Below are positions 34,446-49,000 of a stretch of 64,000 nucleotides of DNA, in pieces (within the stretch, counting starts at the first letter, position 1; each line of letters starts with the position of its first letter). Location: NCBI GenBank assembly GCA_943737045.1, contig CALSFV010000220.1:744001-808000 (forward strand). The letters run 5' to 3'. The position numbers were made by a program, and so were the translations under genes. A model generated the notes under the pieces. The model was not told the origin of the DNA. It worked only from the letters and a program-made list of their open reading frames with translations, and made no database searches. The stretch comes from Parapristionchus giblindavisi (Eukaryota; Nematoda; Chromadorea; Rhabditida; Diplogasteridae).

Positions 34446-37400
34446 TCAAATTACCTCATCATCGTCGGCTTCGACTTCCTCATTATAACCGTCGTTTTCC
34501 TGAAACAAAATTTTTGATTTTTAAAAATACTACTTAAAAATACGATTAAAATATATTCGCATACATCGTCTCCTTCTCTCTTGTTGCCCTTGATGACTTT
34601 CTCAAAGAGGGCGGGGGGAGGAGGGATACCGGGGAAGACGGGGTAGGCGTGTCTCTGCAATTATTTATAAAAATAGACAAACAGAGGAATATACTGTTCG
34701 ATTGATATCAGTCCTACATGATTACAATTATTTATTAACTCTTACCGTCTCGTACATCATACGACGCTCGTTGAAGTTTCTTCTGTCAATCTGTCGATCG
34801 TATTTGGACATGATCTGCTTCTTGGCCTAAATATAGTGTTAACTATAAATAACAATGGATCATACTGATCAGATCTGTATCTATTTATCATCCACCTTAT
34901 GAACATATGATATTGTTTGATACTAGCCATTGATGAAAAGAAAACAATTAAATGTTTCGGCGTCACAGTTTCGTAATAGAATCACTAATACTTTTGAAGA
35001 AAACTTACAGGATGGCGGGTATTTCCAGCATCGGCGGGGTCGATTCCCTTCTTGAGGGCGGCGTTTCTGGCAACTTGACGAGAACGCTCATTCAATTCTT
35101 TCAACTGAAAAGCATTTCATATTAGCCAAAAACACAGCGCAGATCTACATGAATCCGATAAAACACTAATGACAAAACTAAACCACATACGTCGTATTCC
35201 TGTCTCTCGTGGCGTTTCTCCAGATCGTACTTATCGGCCTCGAGCTTTGCAATTCTGTTGTGAATTTCCTGAAAGAGCAAATTATGAACCTTGATCAGAG
35301 CTAAATGATTAAATACCTTGATCTTGGTCTTAATCTCGGCGGGTGATAGTCCTTCACAATCTCCGATCTGCTTCTGCACAGATTGCAAGAAGAGCTGAAA
35401 AAAAAGAAAGTATGACATTAGAAATTAGGAGGGTTTTTTGAAGGGCGGGTCTTAAGCGTACTCTCTTGGCGGCTTCCTTCTGATCCTTGGTCATACCCAT
35501 TTCCTGTTTGGCTTGCACGATGTTTCCGAACTTGTCACCCCTGCAATAAGTTTATTACGTAGAAGATTCGTGTATTCTACTCATATATTGTTCATTTTAA
35601 AATACATTTTGTCAAGTCAAATAAGTCACGAACTTCTCAGCCTTAGGAGGAATGATGAAGTTCTTTCCGGTCAAGTTAGCCATCATTTGTTCTCTTTTCT
35701 TCTTCTCATCCTCACGACGCTTCTTTTCCGCGTCATACTTGGCCTTCCTCTCTTCCTGAATCGAATTCAGTTTTAATAAATACATAACTCCATATTGACT
35801 TGGTATAATAATATGATATGACATAATTTAACAAAATTATTATTTTATGTTACAGTATTACAGTTTAGTACCGAATTACATCATGGCAAGATTATACAAT
35901 ATTGTAATATAATATCTCAATAGAAAAATCATGCTACTGCAACATATTGATAAAATGACTAAATCAATATATCACTTCAATATTACAATAAAAGTAACTT
36001 TCGAGGACCATACATTTCTAGGTACAAGTTGTCTATTTACCAAAGTAGAAGAGAGAGTTGCAAGCGCTTGCGGTTGGCTACGATAGAGAAGGAGAAGAGC
36101 ACAAAGCAAATAATATACAGAATATGATATCGAACGAATACTTGACTAGTGTAACTACGGTAGGTAGTAAATGCAATAATATTGACCACGAGCACGTCAG
36201 CATTAACCCACACAAATCCATCATCTACTAAGTAAAGCAGTATCAGTTCTCTTAGTGTATAGATGCATGGAATGTGGCTATTACGGCTATTACGGTGACA
36301 TTCATCAATAGTACTGATTGTAGAATCTCTGATTTTCTTTATTGTACCATTCGGATGCAACAGAATACCAAGTCACAAATCACCAAAGCACCACCCAAAT
36401 CACCAAGTTGTACACATGGCAAATCAAAATACTAAAAGCGTAGCATTTTACCTCTTCGACTCTTCTTCTTTCCTCTTGTTCTTTGAGTCTCTCAGCGAGC
36501 ATTCGTTCCTCTTCCTCTCTCTCAGCCTTTCTCTTCTCCTGCTTTTCCTTAAGCAGACGGAGCTCCTCCTCTTCCTGAAAAATAACAAAATTTAATAATA
36601 TTTTTTTACAAATGCTTAAATATTGTCGAAATAATTTATGTACCTTCTCTCGTTCGAGACGACGACGCTCCTCATACTCTTGGATCTTGTCCTCAGAGTC
36701 GTCACCCGTGCGCTTCTTGAACTCCGGCCTAAAACATTACCCAGTTTGACTGAAACAAGGCATCAGTTCAACCAAAATAATCACCAGGCTTAGCCCATCT
36801 AAGGTTTCTCTAATGATATAAGGCAAAAATCTACTAAGAGTGGACACAATATCTAACAATAAAGCAGTGTATAATATGAGACAAATATTTCATTCGATTT
36901 AAAGTGATAAGCACCTCCAAGTCCCGGTTTTTCTTTAATGTGAGGTGAAAATCTATCAAAATTACATCTATGACAGTGACAGAAGCAAGATAGATATGTT
37001 GAAATAGAAGCGTTAGGCAACACTCAGCCGTGAAGGGTGTTACACGAAATGGTGCGAAATAGCGAGTCACGACATATAAATCTCCGATAAATTTCACAGT
37101 TCATGCCAGAAATATCGTACATTACACATTAAAAATCAAAGGGCAGAGATGAAAGATCAAGAATACTTACACTTCCTCCTCTACGGTCTCTGCAACTTCT
37201 TCGACTTCTTCAGCCTCGACTTCTTCCTCTTCTACCTCCTCCTCCTCTTCATACTCAGAACTGCGAAGCGAATAATGCAAGTACTTTATACTATCTATCA
37301 AGAACAACAACGCTAAACTAGACTATTTATCATAATCAAGTCATTGAGTCTCAAATTTATTAAATTTATTTACGAGAAGCATTGACTTGTAGGTAGGTTA

Positions 37401-37537
37401 GTACTTGAGCGTTGGTTAGAAGCCGATAGGGATTTAATATTCCATCTATGAATACGATACACAGGTTAAACACCATAACCGGGCCTAAACCGAAGCGAGG
37501 AAATGAGCGGCACATACCCGTTCTCTTCGTCAGACAT
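34446..37537 (-). CDS. tnt: Troponin T
   Basis: Twelve exons (37537-37518, 37260-37171, 36728-36644, 36574-36452, 35755-35634, 35540-35462, 35394-35317, 35268-35191, 35104-35009, 34826-34746, 34654-34565, 34499-34446) keep phase and give 331 residues. The protein starts MSDEENGSEYEEEEE with an acidic N-terminus (to residue 40). A long Glu/Arg/Lys coiled coil follows, then the family landmarks KNFIIPPKAEKGDKFGN (near 160), KRLFLQSVQKQIGD and RHAYPVFPGIPPPPALFEK, and a short acidic tail. Troponin T anchors the troponin complex to tropomyosin on thin filaments and transmits calcium regulation in body-wall muscle. Exon 5 uses a donor (AA|GTTCGT) chosen because it restores the conserved sequence. 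The final exon contains GAG|GTAATT, so an alternative 3' exon is possible. Length is between short vertebrate and long arthropod forms. Confidence 0.95.
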
Positions 37538-38708
37538 GTTGAGAAGACACTCGATCAAGGCAAATGAGTGGAAGTCTCAGGGGGGAGAAATGAAGAGAGA
37601 ACAAACACTTTGAGTGGTAGCGATGGATGTGTATACACAAAAGGGGGCGGAGCTTATTCGGATTTCTGGAAGACGACGATGGATAAGAAGAGCTGAGGAG
37701 GAGTGGAAAGGGAGGGGACGGAGAAAGAGAAATAGGAGAGAGGGAGGGGGTGAGTGTGTGGGAGGATGGAGAGAGTGTTGATCCTGAAGAGTATCTGACT
37801 GTATCTGAGAGACAACAGATAGCTCAAGAATTGAAGAGAGGCAGAGGAGAATCTTAGAAGATAGAGTACTATCTGTGCGTTAAAAAGGAGAGGGATAGAG
37901 ATTAGTGAGGGATAAAGGGAGAGGAGAAGAGAGACGCTGTAGAGAGGGAGAGATCTCATAAGCATGATAGAGAGAGGGATAGAGAGAGATGGAGAGTCTT
38001 GATGGAGATAACTGAGGAGGCGCTGGATGTTTGCCGAGTGTGCACTGTAATGTGGCGGATAGCGAATATTTCATCTATCTCCACGAATCTCAATAGATTT
38101 ATCACAAAATAATTAATAAAAAATATTTTCGCAACACGAAAAAGATCTGCAGGGCTTCTAAACACGGAGCACTGTGCTGTACAAGTCAATGGAATCTTCT
38201 AGTTATTGATTTGATTAATTCATCGTTGTCGTGAATGATCACATTCAAATTTATAGTCAGATTCACTATATGTATCTTAAATCGTAATTATCAATTTGTA
38301 CATTATGCGACATAGACAGTTTGCAGAAGAGAAGTCAATGAGCATGGTGATATCTTCAGGATATTGAGACAGTCAATGCGTGTTTGCGTTGGCGTTGTCT
38401 ATTGAGATCTACACAGTTCTCATCCCACCCCTTCTTGCGCTTCATCTTCTTGACTTTTCTCACTATGAGATGTGCCACACAACACTTACACTATACTAGA
38501 TATCTCGGAATAACGGTACTTACTGACTTTATACTGCAAAAATAGTAATTGCTACCATGCACAGTGAAACTATAAGTATATGCATTTTTATCCATGTCAT
38601 CATATGTCATTATGAAAGAAAAAAGCGTTAAATTCATCGATATGCGTAGAGTTTTAATACCGGTATGTGTTGAGCAATGAACATCCTGAGATACAATAAG
38701 CGATATGA
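37538..38708. other. Intergenic region with the troponin T promoter
   Basis: AG-rich from 37,670 to 38,020, which is pyrimidine-rich on the transcribed side, and otherwise without exons. A GC-box-like element lies about 100 bp upstream of the troponin T ATG. The 3' end of CNNM is at the right edge. Confidence 0.6.
37636..37656. promoter_or_regulatory. GC-box-like element upstream of troponin T
   Basis: CACAAAAGG followed by GGGCGGAGCTTA. The core matches Sp1/KLF-type GC boxes (GGGCGG, established). A near-identical copy occurs at 45988-46008. Function is inferred from position only. Confidence 0.4.
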
Positions 38709-41700
38709 TCAAAATGCGACAGATTTCTTAGGAGACAATCCGTAGGATTTCGTTGGGGCGTCAGAGTACTTTCTCACCGTGACGCTGACGGAATTCGATG
38801 TTTCCCTTGGCTGAAATTGTTTGAAAAATATAGTGTGTATAAATAGAATATGATTAATAGGCGATATATAAGAGAGATTATCTGACAGGCCTTATTGTGC
38901 TTTGACATTTTCAACATTTGTCAAGTGGACCATCGAAATCAGATCGATCGAATGTCATTTTTTTTCTTAATCCAGTAAAATCCCGAATATGTTATTCCAT
39001 TATGTAAACAGGAATATGTAATACTGTTTCATGATTAGTTAGAAACTTACAATAGTGACCATGGAGCACTTGAGTTCTTCCGACTTCGGTCGTGAAGCGG
39101 AATCTCGACGATTCCTGAGAGAAAACAATTAAAGCAACTGTGGAAAATGTCTTTAGAATTCCTTTACTTGTATCTATTAATTAGTTTACAAACTTGTTTA
39201 ATGCTACTTCTAGATTACTTACGGTAGCGTTCGGATGAATTGAGTGACCCTATATGCATGAACGATCTGGACAAATGGCAATTGAAGGAACTTGCACGTT
39301 TCAGTCGCACGAAGAACGAAATCCGGAGTATAAGAGAGTGTGAGGGCTACAATGTGATTTAATGCCAATAAACGAATCCAATATATCGATCTAAGGTACC
39401 AGTACAAAATTCAAAATGTGACAGATTTCTTAATTTCAAGATATATGTATGCTCCAGATTTATGGAATAAAATGATTCGAAAATGCAAAATACCTTTGTT
39501 AGATGATATCAATTCCCCTTGAATTTTCGTCACGACTGAAGTACCAAATGAAGCCCACGGACCAACTTTGAAGCTAATACCGGACTGTAAACCAAACTTC
39601 ATATTGAAAATATGGAAAAAATAATAATGATACGGAACTGGACTAACCTGAGGAAAATACGCTTCTAAGTTGCCTTCTAATATTAGTAGTGCTCGTTTGC
39701 ATGTTGATCCTTCATCGACAACATGAACTGATCGTCTCGATGGAGCGTCACGCTCTTTTTTATGAACATATGTCTGAAATACATAATTTATTTAGTTTAA
39801 AAAAAATTTTATTTTGATATTTTGGATACATTCCTTCATAGAATTCATTAATAAATAAAAAAAGTGTCACCCTTCGAATGTTCGTCTGAATGAGTTTCCT
39901 CAGTGCTGTAGGTTCCATTGTTGTCTCATTAAACATCGGAAACGTATCCTTCAACCATCGTTCCACAACATGCAATTGATGAAGGGACAGTGGACTCGTG
40001 CGACTCTCACCGTTCAGAATGTCCGAAAGACGCTACAAAAATGAGTTTCATTTTTTTGATACAATTTTGATTTAATAAATACTAGCAATTATTGTTTTTA
40101 TTTTTTTTCTTTACGATTATACTTTAATATAGTAAATAGCCCTTAAATTTATTTGTTTCAGTTTCGATTGTGTAGAAGCAATATTCATATAGGAAATCAG
40201 TATGAATGACTTACACTTGATTGTCGTCTTCTGAGTCGATGAGTATTGTCCATTATCGTATCACTCTCGTCAATGATTTCAGACTGAAAGCTTCTCATGT
40301 TTCATCCTTTATTTTTTTTCTGATCCAAAAACTAAAATCTTTTTTTTTCTTCTAAATAACTTATTTCAATTGCTACCTGAAGAATCTCCTCGATGATATC
40401 CTCTAGCGTGATAAGTCCAACCAGTTCGTATGTACGATTCGAGTTCGTACTTACCGACTTCACTGAAGCATTACTCGGTTCAAATTCTCTGTAAGTATTC
40501 ATGCTTTGTAACAATGTCGATTAATTTTATTAATTGATCTATTTTGACTTATGTACATAGAATTTTTCAAAATTTAGTTCTTTCCAAAATTATAATGCTC
40601 CTATTACGGCATATGAAAGAGAAAGAGCGACGAGTTGACTGATCAAGAGCGTGCGAATAATTTGAAATTCTGTACAATTCTTACTTTGACAAATCTCTAG
40701 TAAGCGGTATCATTTCCGCCGATCGTTGTCCGTCCTCATCGGTATCTTCTTCATCAGAGTTCACTTCTTCAATCGGTTTGATCGATCGATTCACAACTGC
40801 TATAGTGCAGTCACTCTGAAAGAAAGGAAATATTTATAAGTCGGAACTAAATCCCAATATACTGCTTTGTAAAACAAATTAAAAAAAAGCCAAACGAACA
40901 TTCTTGAACTGTTCCAACTTCGATGCCAGCCACGCCGTACTCTCTTCTTCAGTCGGAGGTTCAGCACGATGAACCATTGCCAAATGGTAATCGCCCTGAC
41001 AAGTATGTTAGATAAAGAAACTGTTTGTTTATTTTTCCCGAAAATTTAATCCACATCGATAATGAAGGCAAAGATAGGAGTTACAGTAGCTAACATTCTC
41101 TACTGCAACCCATTTCTAAGTCGATCTAGCGACTGCCTCTATTTTTTTTCTAACTTCTCCTAAAATAAGCCAACCTTCTTGAACTCTTCCAATAAATCAT
41201 GAAGAGGCATCGTCTCATTTACTATTCTCAGGACGTGTTTGTTATAAGCCGCCACTGATCCAACAGTTGTATTGTGTTTGACATTGACAAGAGCAAGGTC
41301 TTTGACGAAAAGAAGTGATACGATCTGTAACAATATATTCACTTCATCACATCATTTCCGTTTAATATCATTTAAAAAAATTCAACATCTTTCCCTCAAT
41401 AACCTTGACGTAAAGAAATTGTTTCACTATTGACAAGAAAAATAGAAATCATGAAAAACTGGAAAAAATCTTACCTTATTCCTATCGTTAGCCTCGTGCA
41501 CGGGAATTCTGGTGTAGCCCTTCTTGAGTATGTGAGCCACAGTTGTCTCATCCAGAATATCCGCCTCGCTAATCATGAAAGCGTCCTTAAATGGTTGAAA
41601 ATCAGTGATCACTTCACAGTTTCCCGAACATTGTATTATTTTTAAATATTCCAAAAAAAGTATTAATCCGTACATCTATCCTCGTCATGACATCAGATAC

Positions 41701-44700
41701 TTGTTTGTTTGCAATTTCCATGGCACCGACCGCGATTTTGAGATCAGCCGCGAATTCCTTTAAGGTATAGGTTGAAATCTGAATATACGCTGATATTTGC
41801 CTTGTTCTCGTTCTTCGTCTCCATCTTGAGAATCTCTATTAGACGCTTCCGATTGTATCTTTCCACCTGAATTTCGACGAGTGAAAATTAATGTGTAAAA
41901 ACTTTTTCGATATTTTATGCGCAATGAAGAATGAATAGTGAAATATTATAACTAGGACATACTTTAACATGAGTAAAGATAAGACCTAAGTGAACTAATC
42001 GAGAGAAAAATGTTTGTGTACCTCTTCTCCGAGTAAGACATCTAGAATCTTGCTGATAGGCCAAGAAAGAGGAGTCGTGATCCACATGAAAAAACGTGTG
42101 AGGAATATTGTGGAGGATCCGACTGCCAGACCGTACCTCAATTTGGACAATTTTAAGATACAGAGCCAACACTCCATCCGCAATAGTCAATTTTTCATAT
42201 ATATTTTGATAATTTTAATGAAGAAAACTCACTTGACACAAATGCTCTGAGGCACGATCTCTCCGCACACGACAATGCCGAACGAAGAGATTAGGAAAGC
42301 AACCCATCCTATAAGTAAATTCAGTTTATCTTTTCATCTAATGGGATCGTAGTGTCATTATTCTATTATCAATAAAGCGCAGTATAATATTTTTGAAACT
42401 AACCAGTAGTGAGGTCTTCAAATAGGATGGAAATAGACGAGTTTACGACGACATTCATGATCAGAATAGTACACAGAAGATAGTTGCCCCTCTTTCGGAC
42501 AGGAAGAATGTGCTCTGCGTATCGACGCTCTTTCTTTGAGCCTTAATAATACAAGAATTCATCCTGCTTCACAATTTGAATAATCGATAAATCGTTTAAA
42601 AATGAATTGAAATCAATAGGAAGTCAATATTCACTAGAAAAGTTAATTAATATTCCATTATTATAGGAATATTTTCGCGTGATAAATAAAACAAGTGATT
42701 GATAGACCATACCACTTTTGATGATCAACTGGAGCTCCTGTATGGACAAACTCATCAATCCAAGATTGAGCCCAGAGAATAGCGCAGAGAGTGAAAGTAG
42801 GAAGAGCATGATCGCTACCTATTGTATTATTCAAAATAATTATGTTACAACAATATTATTATTCATTTAATTCTGTTACTGCCTTAATTGTACCATCGCC
42901 AAATTCATTCGAAAGATCTTCACGTAATTGAATAAATATGACACCTGCACATATAGTGGCATGATATGTTCGGATACAGTAGCTGAAGTCGAAATCCAAG
43001 TCCTCATGTCTTCAACCTGAAAGTAACAATATAATAAACATTGACATTCTTTTCGCAAATGGGTTTAGGCTTTTTTGGTGTATTCAACGTACCAAAAGTA
43101 ATTCTCCATAGTCTCCGTCTTGCTTAACGCACATTCGCCACGACTCCTCCACGCTGGAAAGCACAAATACAATGAAGTCACTGCATTATTTGAACTACGA
43201 GAAAATAATAGGTAGAATGAAATTCAAAATTAGTGTGATTAAAAAATAGTCTGGTATTGAGTCACTTTTGCTGATATGTAATACAATTCGAAACTTACTC
43301 AGGAAACATCATCTCCAATTCGATTCTGGTCTCGGTTTGAATTATGAATTCACTCTGCGGTATCTTGAATTCAGAAGTGTGACAGTTTGAATCAGTGAAA
43401 GTGAGATATTCGATCTGAATGGAAATAATGTATAGTTTTTGTCCCATTCTGAAACGTTTTCCCTGTCGGCATCGATGTTATAACATGTTTAATAGGCGAT
43501 GATAAACTGTTATCGAGTTTAAATAAATAGACATAAAGGAAACATACTCTAGTCGTCTAATGTAATTATGTAATGCATATGAAATGAATTCTTACATGTT
43601 GCAGCCAATATCCGAATACAACAACAATACATCTCGTGTCAGGCTCCACGATAGATTCTCCCGCATTACTATAATAGAATTTAGAAAGATTACACTAGAC
43701 ATGATTAGTAAGATATTGAAAATGATGTCTAAGAACACAAAAAATAACCAAGCACATTCGAATGTAGCTATGAATTATGCCATGCTCTCGTTATTTTTTG
43801 TGCGGTGTGGAAAATTTGCTGCTTGGTATTCGTATTACTCGTAATAATAAGCCATTAATATTGTGTAAATTGACAGTCAAATGGATTAACTCATTTAATA
43901 GCTTGAATTTATAATAATAGATGTATTGTATCATGAGCTTTTGATTTGTGTTCGCGCAAATATAGCAATAGCTTTGGCATCCTTCGCAATATCTTTGTAG
44001 TAAGAATATAGCAAGAATTTCGTACATATCTTACAATAATAATCCGGATTTTATCTTAGTTATTCTCTTTTTTTAATCTTGACACACGATAAAATATGCA
44101 TGAAAAAACTCACGTGTATCCTAATAAGGCGACAGGCTCTGGATTGGGTTTGTTCACAATTCTCAGTCCAGACACATGAGGAACCAGAGGTAGTGTTTCC
44201 CATCTCGCATAGAACTGAACTTTTATGATATAATGGAGACAGCAGGATCACGACTCTTGAGTACAGTAAAGAAAATTGAATAATGACGTCACCTTTTAAA
44301 AATCTTCAGTTTCAGTTTTTTTTTCTAATCAGCTAATCTTGATGAGATTTTTTAAAGACGGCAATTTAAATATAAAAAATGTTCTTATAAAACTAGTAAC
44401 TGCGCAGAAATTACACTATTAATGGATTCTCATATGTTGCTGTGCTAAAATTGGTCTCAAAATATTTGTGTTTTTTCAACGTTCTCTTTCATTGCGTCAG
44501 CGTGGACAATGTTCCAATTTATAAATCATTCATCCAGAATTACGTCTCTTGTGTTACGTCGAAACTGCTTAGAGAATGAAATAATTTGCATGGTGAATGA
44601 CTTCCTCTTTCTCAATAGACAAGTAAAGAAAATATAAAGCCAAAGAATCTCCGCTATTTCAATAATCTCTCTCTGGTTTTTAGTTTTTAAATGTTAAAAA

Positions 44701-44804
44701 TATTATTGCAAATAATTTAAAAATTTAGTGACTGACACCTTTTCATCGATAGCTATCGTTTGAGGGATCGCGAGGAGGACGGTGATGAGAACGAGACAGA
44801 GCAT
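38709..44804 (-). CDS. cnnm: CNNM-type (ancient conserved domain) magnesium transport mediator
   Basis: Twenty-four exons join in phase to 803 residues: 44804-44739, 44214-44114, 43668-43596, 43414-43299, 43153-43093, 43016-42945, 42818-42713, 42541-42404, 42308-42233, 42136-42022, 41866-41801, 41757-41674, 41585-41475, 41324-41175, 40995-40900, 40815-40685, 40488-40377, 40283-40215, 40032-39871, 39773-39648, 39584-39494, 39346-39223, 39114-39051, 38810-38709. A signal peptide (1-22) and extracellular domain lead to the DUF21/CNNM membrane core (about 164-310), with [13 protein letters not shown] and the signature [21 protein letters not shown] pair follows (about 335-558; [34 protein letters not shown]), then a cyclic-nucleotide-binding-like domain (about 600-750). 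CNNM proteins handle magnesium at basolateral and intestinal membranes. The junction after exon 11 is ambiguous: GC-AG intron or 31-nt GT-AG intron. Confidence 0.95.
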
Positions 44805-46005
44805 GGTGTCATGTGTGCTCCATTCACTATAGACGTTGCGTGGTCAGTGAGATTACTCCTTGAGGCCCTCTTTTGCTTCCTTTCTCTGTCTCACTCACTC
44901 TCTCTGTTAGCTGCGCTCTCTATCCTTGTAATCTCCTCCTTGTTGAGCGAAAACAAGCACACACGGCCTAAGAATTGTCGTTTTAATGTGTTGTTCGTTT
45001 AACAAACAAGAACTAGTCAGGTAAATACGCAATATTTATGCAAGACGAACAGATCTGAACGGGGTTGGAGTGAAAAGGCATAGAAGAGATTGAGCGATCT
45101 ACAAAGGGGGCGGTTCTTTGTTAACACATTCGAATGACAAACCTGCGTTGAAGCAAAGGGCGGAAAAATAATTCATTCACCGTTCCCGCTCCAAGAACAG
45201 CGGTCACTTCACAATTGTCTATCGTCGGTAGATAACAAAGAAATAGTTTGTGAAGTTCCGCTTTACTTGGGGTGGGAAATGTGAATGTACAATAGTGGAT
45301 AAGCATTATGCTATGTTCAAAAGTAACGAAAAGAAAAGAAGAGATAGTTCGGTTTTCATTCATCTCTTCATTCCATTGTTGTATTTTCGCTGATTTTGAA
45401 CATCTCATGGATAAGGAAAGTATGCGCAAGAACAAAAGTATATTATGTAGGACGGGTCTGAAATGAATGGCGGAATAATAGATGGAACGAGTGTGTATGC
45501 GGGAGGAATAAGGCAAAAATATCTCATGGTCTACACCATCTTGATAAGATAGTGGCTACTATGTGTAAGACTAATCATTCACTATACTTAATGACGATAA
45601 AACGTCCATGGGACCATTAAACTCTGTTAACAAACTATATATGAATCTCTGTGGTAGAACAATTTGGGTAAGCGATTTGAACGACAGTAAATTGAACTGG
45701 AATTGATAACTGATCTTTGTAGGAAATACTCTATCTGGCTTCGGAAAAAAAGTGGTTCGAATAATCTATTGCTAGTTGCAAATTTCACAACATTTGTATT
45801 ATGATAAGTAAATGACATGAAAGAGGAGCGAATATGGGAAATTGAAACGAATATAATCGCACTTATCAAGTGATAAGAGGCAGACCGGAGCGAGAGATAA
45901 CGGAAAATGAGGAGAGTACGCGATAAAGGTCGACAAAACAGGATGATCGGTAGTACGTACGATAAAACGAGTGATTGATGAATGGGACACAAAAGTGGGC
46001 GGAGC
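44805..46005. other. Intergenic, CNNM promoter region
   Basis: No exon found. CT-rich tract at 44,860-44,920 and a GC-rich AAAGGGGGCGG at about 45,104. Frames at 45121-45516 and 45627-46016 have no splice context or motif. Confidence 0.55.
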
Positions 46006-46008
46006 TTA
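45988..46008. promoter_or_regulatory. Second copy of the GC-box-like element
   Basis: Same sequence as at 37636 with a single G/T difference. It overlaps the stop codon of the ANKS1-like gene and lies 1.2 kb upstream of CNNM, so it may be a distal CNNM element, a 3'UTR element, or coincidence. Confidence 0.3.
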
Positions 46009-49000
46009 GCATTCAATGGTTCGAATCGTCGTGGGTTTTTCCTCTTCTATCACATCTTTGGTTGTTCCTGACGCTTGCTGTTGAGCAAAGGCGCACTCGA
46101 ACGCCTGACCAAGGCTCACCACGATCTCAGTGGCCACCTCCTATAATTGTTTAATTTTTTAACTTTATTTTTTCATCAGTAAAAAATAAAAGAGGGTGAA
46201 CAATAGCGTTAAAGGGAGAGTAAGCAACTGTGGCAAATGTTTCTTTAAATGAATCATTTTTACACATTGATCACTTCTCGTTAACAAAATCGATTTAGAG
46301 ATTTTAATGAATTAACGGAGTTCGTTCTTTATTTCACAAGAGATAGGGTGTGACCCATTGAAGCTAATCTCATATGACACTGAGAAAGAGAGTAAGAAAG
46401 ATTTGTTTGTTGTCCATATCCGTTTGATTGACTAACCCTTCCATCATATCACTCTTTGCCCATCATTTCCTACATTTGACTCTCTTTTCCATTCTATACT
46501 CTTCCTTTATCTCTTTCCATCTTCCCCTTCTCTATGCGAACCCATTCAGAAATGATTGAATAGACTTGAGGCAGCAGCACTTATTAAGTATCCATAGCAA
46601 AAGGATGCCGTGAAAGTTAGAGGTTATGATAAAATTGAGCCATGCAATCTTTGGTCCCCGGGAAACTTCTGACGGGTAATCCACACAAAATTACTCTTCT
46701 CATCGAATTTTCAAGAGGATCATGACTATCGAATCTAGTGCGCGTTGCACGTGACAAGAGCAAAACTTGTAAGCGAACTATTCCATTCATGCATTTTCAT
46801 TTCAATTAAAAAAAATTATTAATATATTTATTATTGCTAGACCACTTTCTGCTGACTCTTATTATTGCCGTTCGTTTCCCACAAACTAATCCATCTATTT
46901 CAACCCACTTCATTTGTTGTCACAAGAGACAGTAGGCGATGAAAAATGAATGAATGAGTGAAAAGAGATAATAATAGAATTATCAAATAATCATATCATT
47001 TTATCCAACCTCAGCCATAACTACATAAACTTCCGCCTTATTGAAATCATTTTTCACAGAACCATTTCTGGAGCTTGTACATATTTGACATTTATTAACC
47101 ACGTTTAGAATAATAACTTAAATTATGAGGTGTGCCCGGCGCATATAATTTAATATTATACCAACAAATAAACAAATAAACAAACCGCAGTGAGCACACA
47201 GAAGACATGACAGAAGAATCTGTCGGAGTCTCGTGTGATATAAGTGAAGCAGTTGAGATCGCGCTCGTCTTGACAGACGATTTGGATTTGACAAATCTCG
47301 TGGAAGGCGATCTGCTTCTGAATAAATTGTTTAAAAATTAGCACCATGATTATTTCTCTAAACGAAGGATATGCATCGAATTTTTAAATCGAATTTTAAA
47401 AAAAAATAAAATTAGAAGTTCAACATTGCAAAGTTCGTATGATACTTTAAAAAATATTTTTAGTATTTTCTTTTAATAGAAAATCAGCACTAAATTCGCT
47501 TACCGCTGTGATTGCATCAGAGAGACGTACTCCACTTACGGAGATCTCAATGCGAATCTGAGGCACTTTTGCGATCTCGCGGAGGGCCTTCTGAAATTGA
47601 TTTTGAATTTTAGTCTATGCATTTTTATGGGCTGATTTATCACCGTTTTGTATGCTATCTTTTTGGCACTCTCTTGCACTTTTACAGACGTTAAATTCGG
47701 TGAAAGGCAGCCAAACCACCAAACTATGTCAGAGAAAGGAGAAATAGCATGTGTCATGAAGAGACCCAAGGTTGCGCTCACTTTAAAGTGATCGTTATCA
47801 CAAACGACAATTGTTTATCGCGGCATTAAAGGAGAACTGGTCTTCTTCAGATTCACTCATTTACGACTAGGGTGCACTGTTGACACCAAACCATCAACAG
47901 GACAAAGTACTCTAAACAGGAAGGAAGAACGATCAAACTACAGTCTAGATGAGGGGAATAATGATCGACGTGATTTGTCTGTGGCAGAATACGTGTGGAT
48001 TAATGGAAACCGTTTTCAACCGAATCTTCTCTATACAATCTTCTAATACTGATAACAAAGTGATTGTGTTTTGTAACAATGTTTCCACCCATTCTTTATC
48101 GTCTAACATTCTATAGCTACAAACCTTCAATCTAGTCATAGTGGCTCGTGCCTCTTCGGCACTGTTCACGTTCGAAATCTCGACAGATCCAAGGAAATGG
48201 GCGGAAAAATTGACCCATCCCGCGAGTAGTTGTTCAGTCAAAGACAAGCGAGAATTACGATTGACGGGGCTGAAAAAAGGAAAAAAATATTTGACAAGGA
48301 GTCTCTTTCAGTTTAAGGTGGCGAAAAGTGTGTATATCTGGCATCATTATTGCCTAAACGTTGTGTTGGAACGACTTCACATTTGCATATTGCGACAAGT
48401 TTAAAACAAGAATAGTGTATACATGATCTTTTCTCTTGAGGTCTGTTGTTGTTGTAGGAGTTGCTCCTTCTTTGCAGTCCTCAACGAGTAAAGGAGCCGC
48501 AATACATGTCCGATCTTGTAGATGCCAATGTCCTTGAATATATAGGGATAAAAACGTGATTGCTGGTGATTTTAAACCACTCATCATATCCATTTATTTA
48601 AAAAATGGGTATAGGATGTGATAAGCATAATATGCAATTTCACCATTTCCTCCAAAGCTATGGAGATAAACCAAGAAAAACTAACATTGAGCTTTTCCGC
48701 AGTGAGATCACTCGTTCTCACTATCAACATGGTTTTGAGTCCATTTCGGAAAAAGTGACCGAGATAGTCTTGTAGATCAAGAGATTGTAACCATTCCGAT
48801 ACGTAGTTCAGCGAATCTACAATTACGATACTCAACTCAACTCGTTTGCAAGGAAAAATTAAATTCAAATGTGTATATCGTTCTAATTACTTATTGAAAA
48901 ACTCACTAGCAGAAGTGTACTTCCTCATGGGTGGACAAGTCTCAAGATAATGGCAAATCTGTCGAGTGAGCTCCATCTTCACTCCCATTTCGATCAAGGC

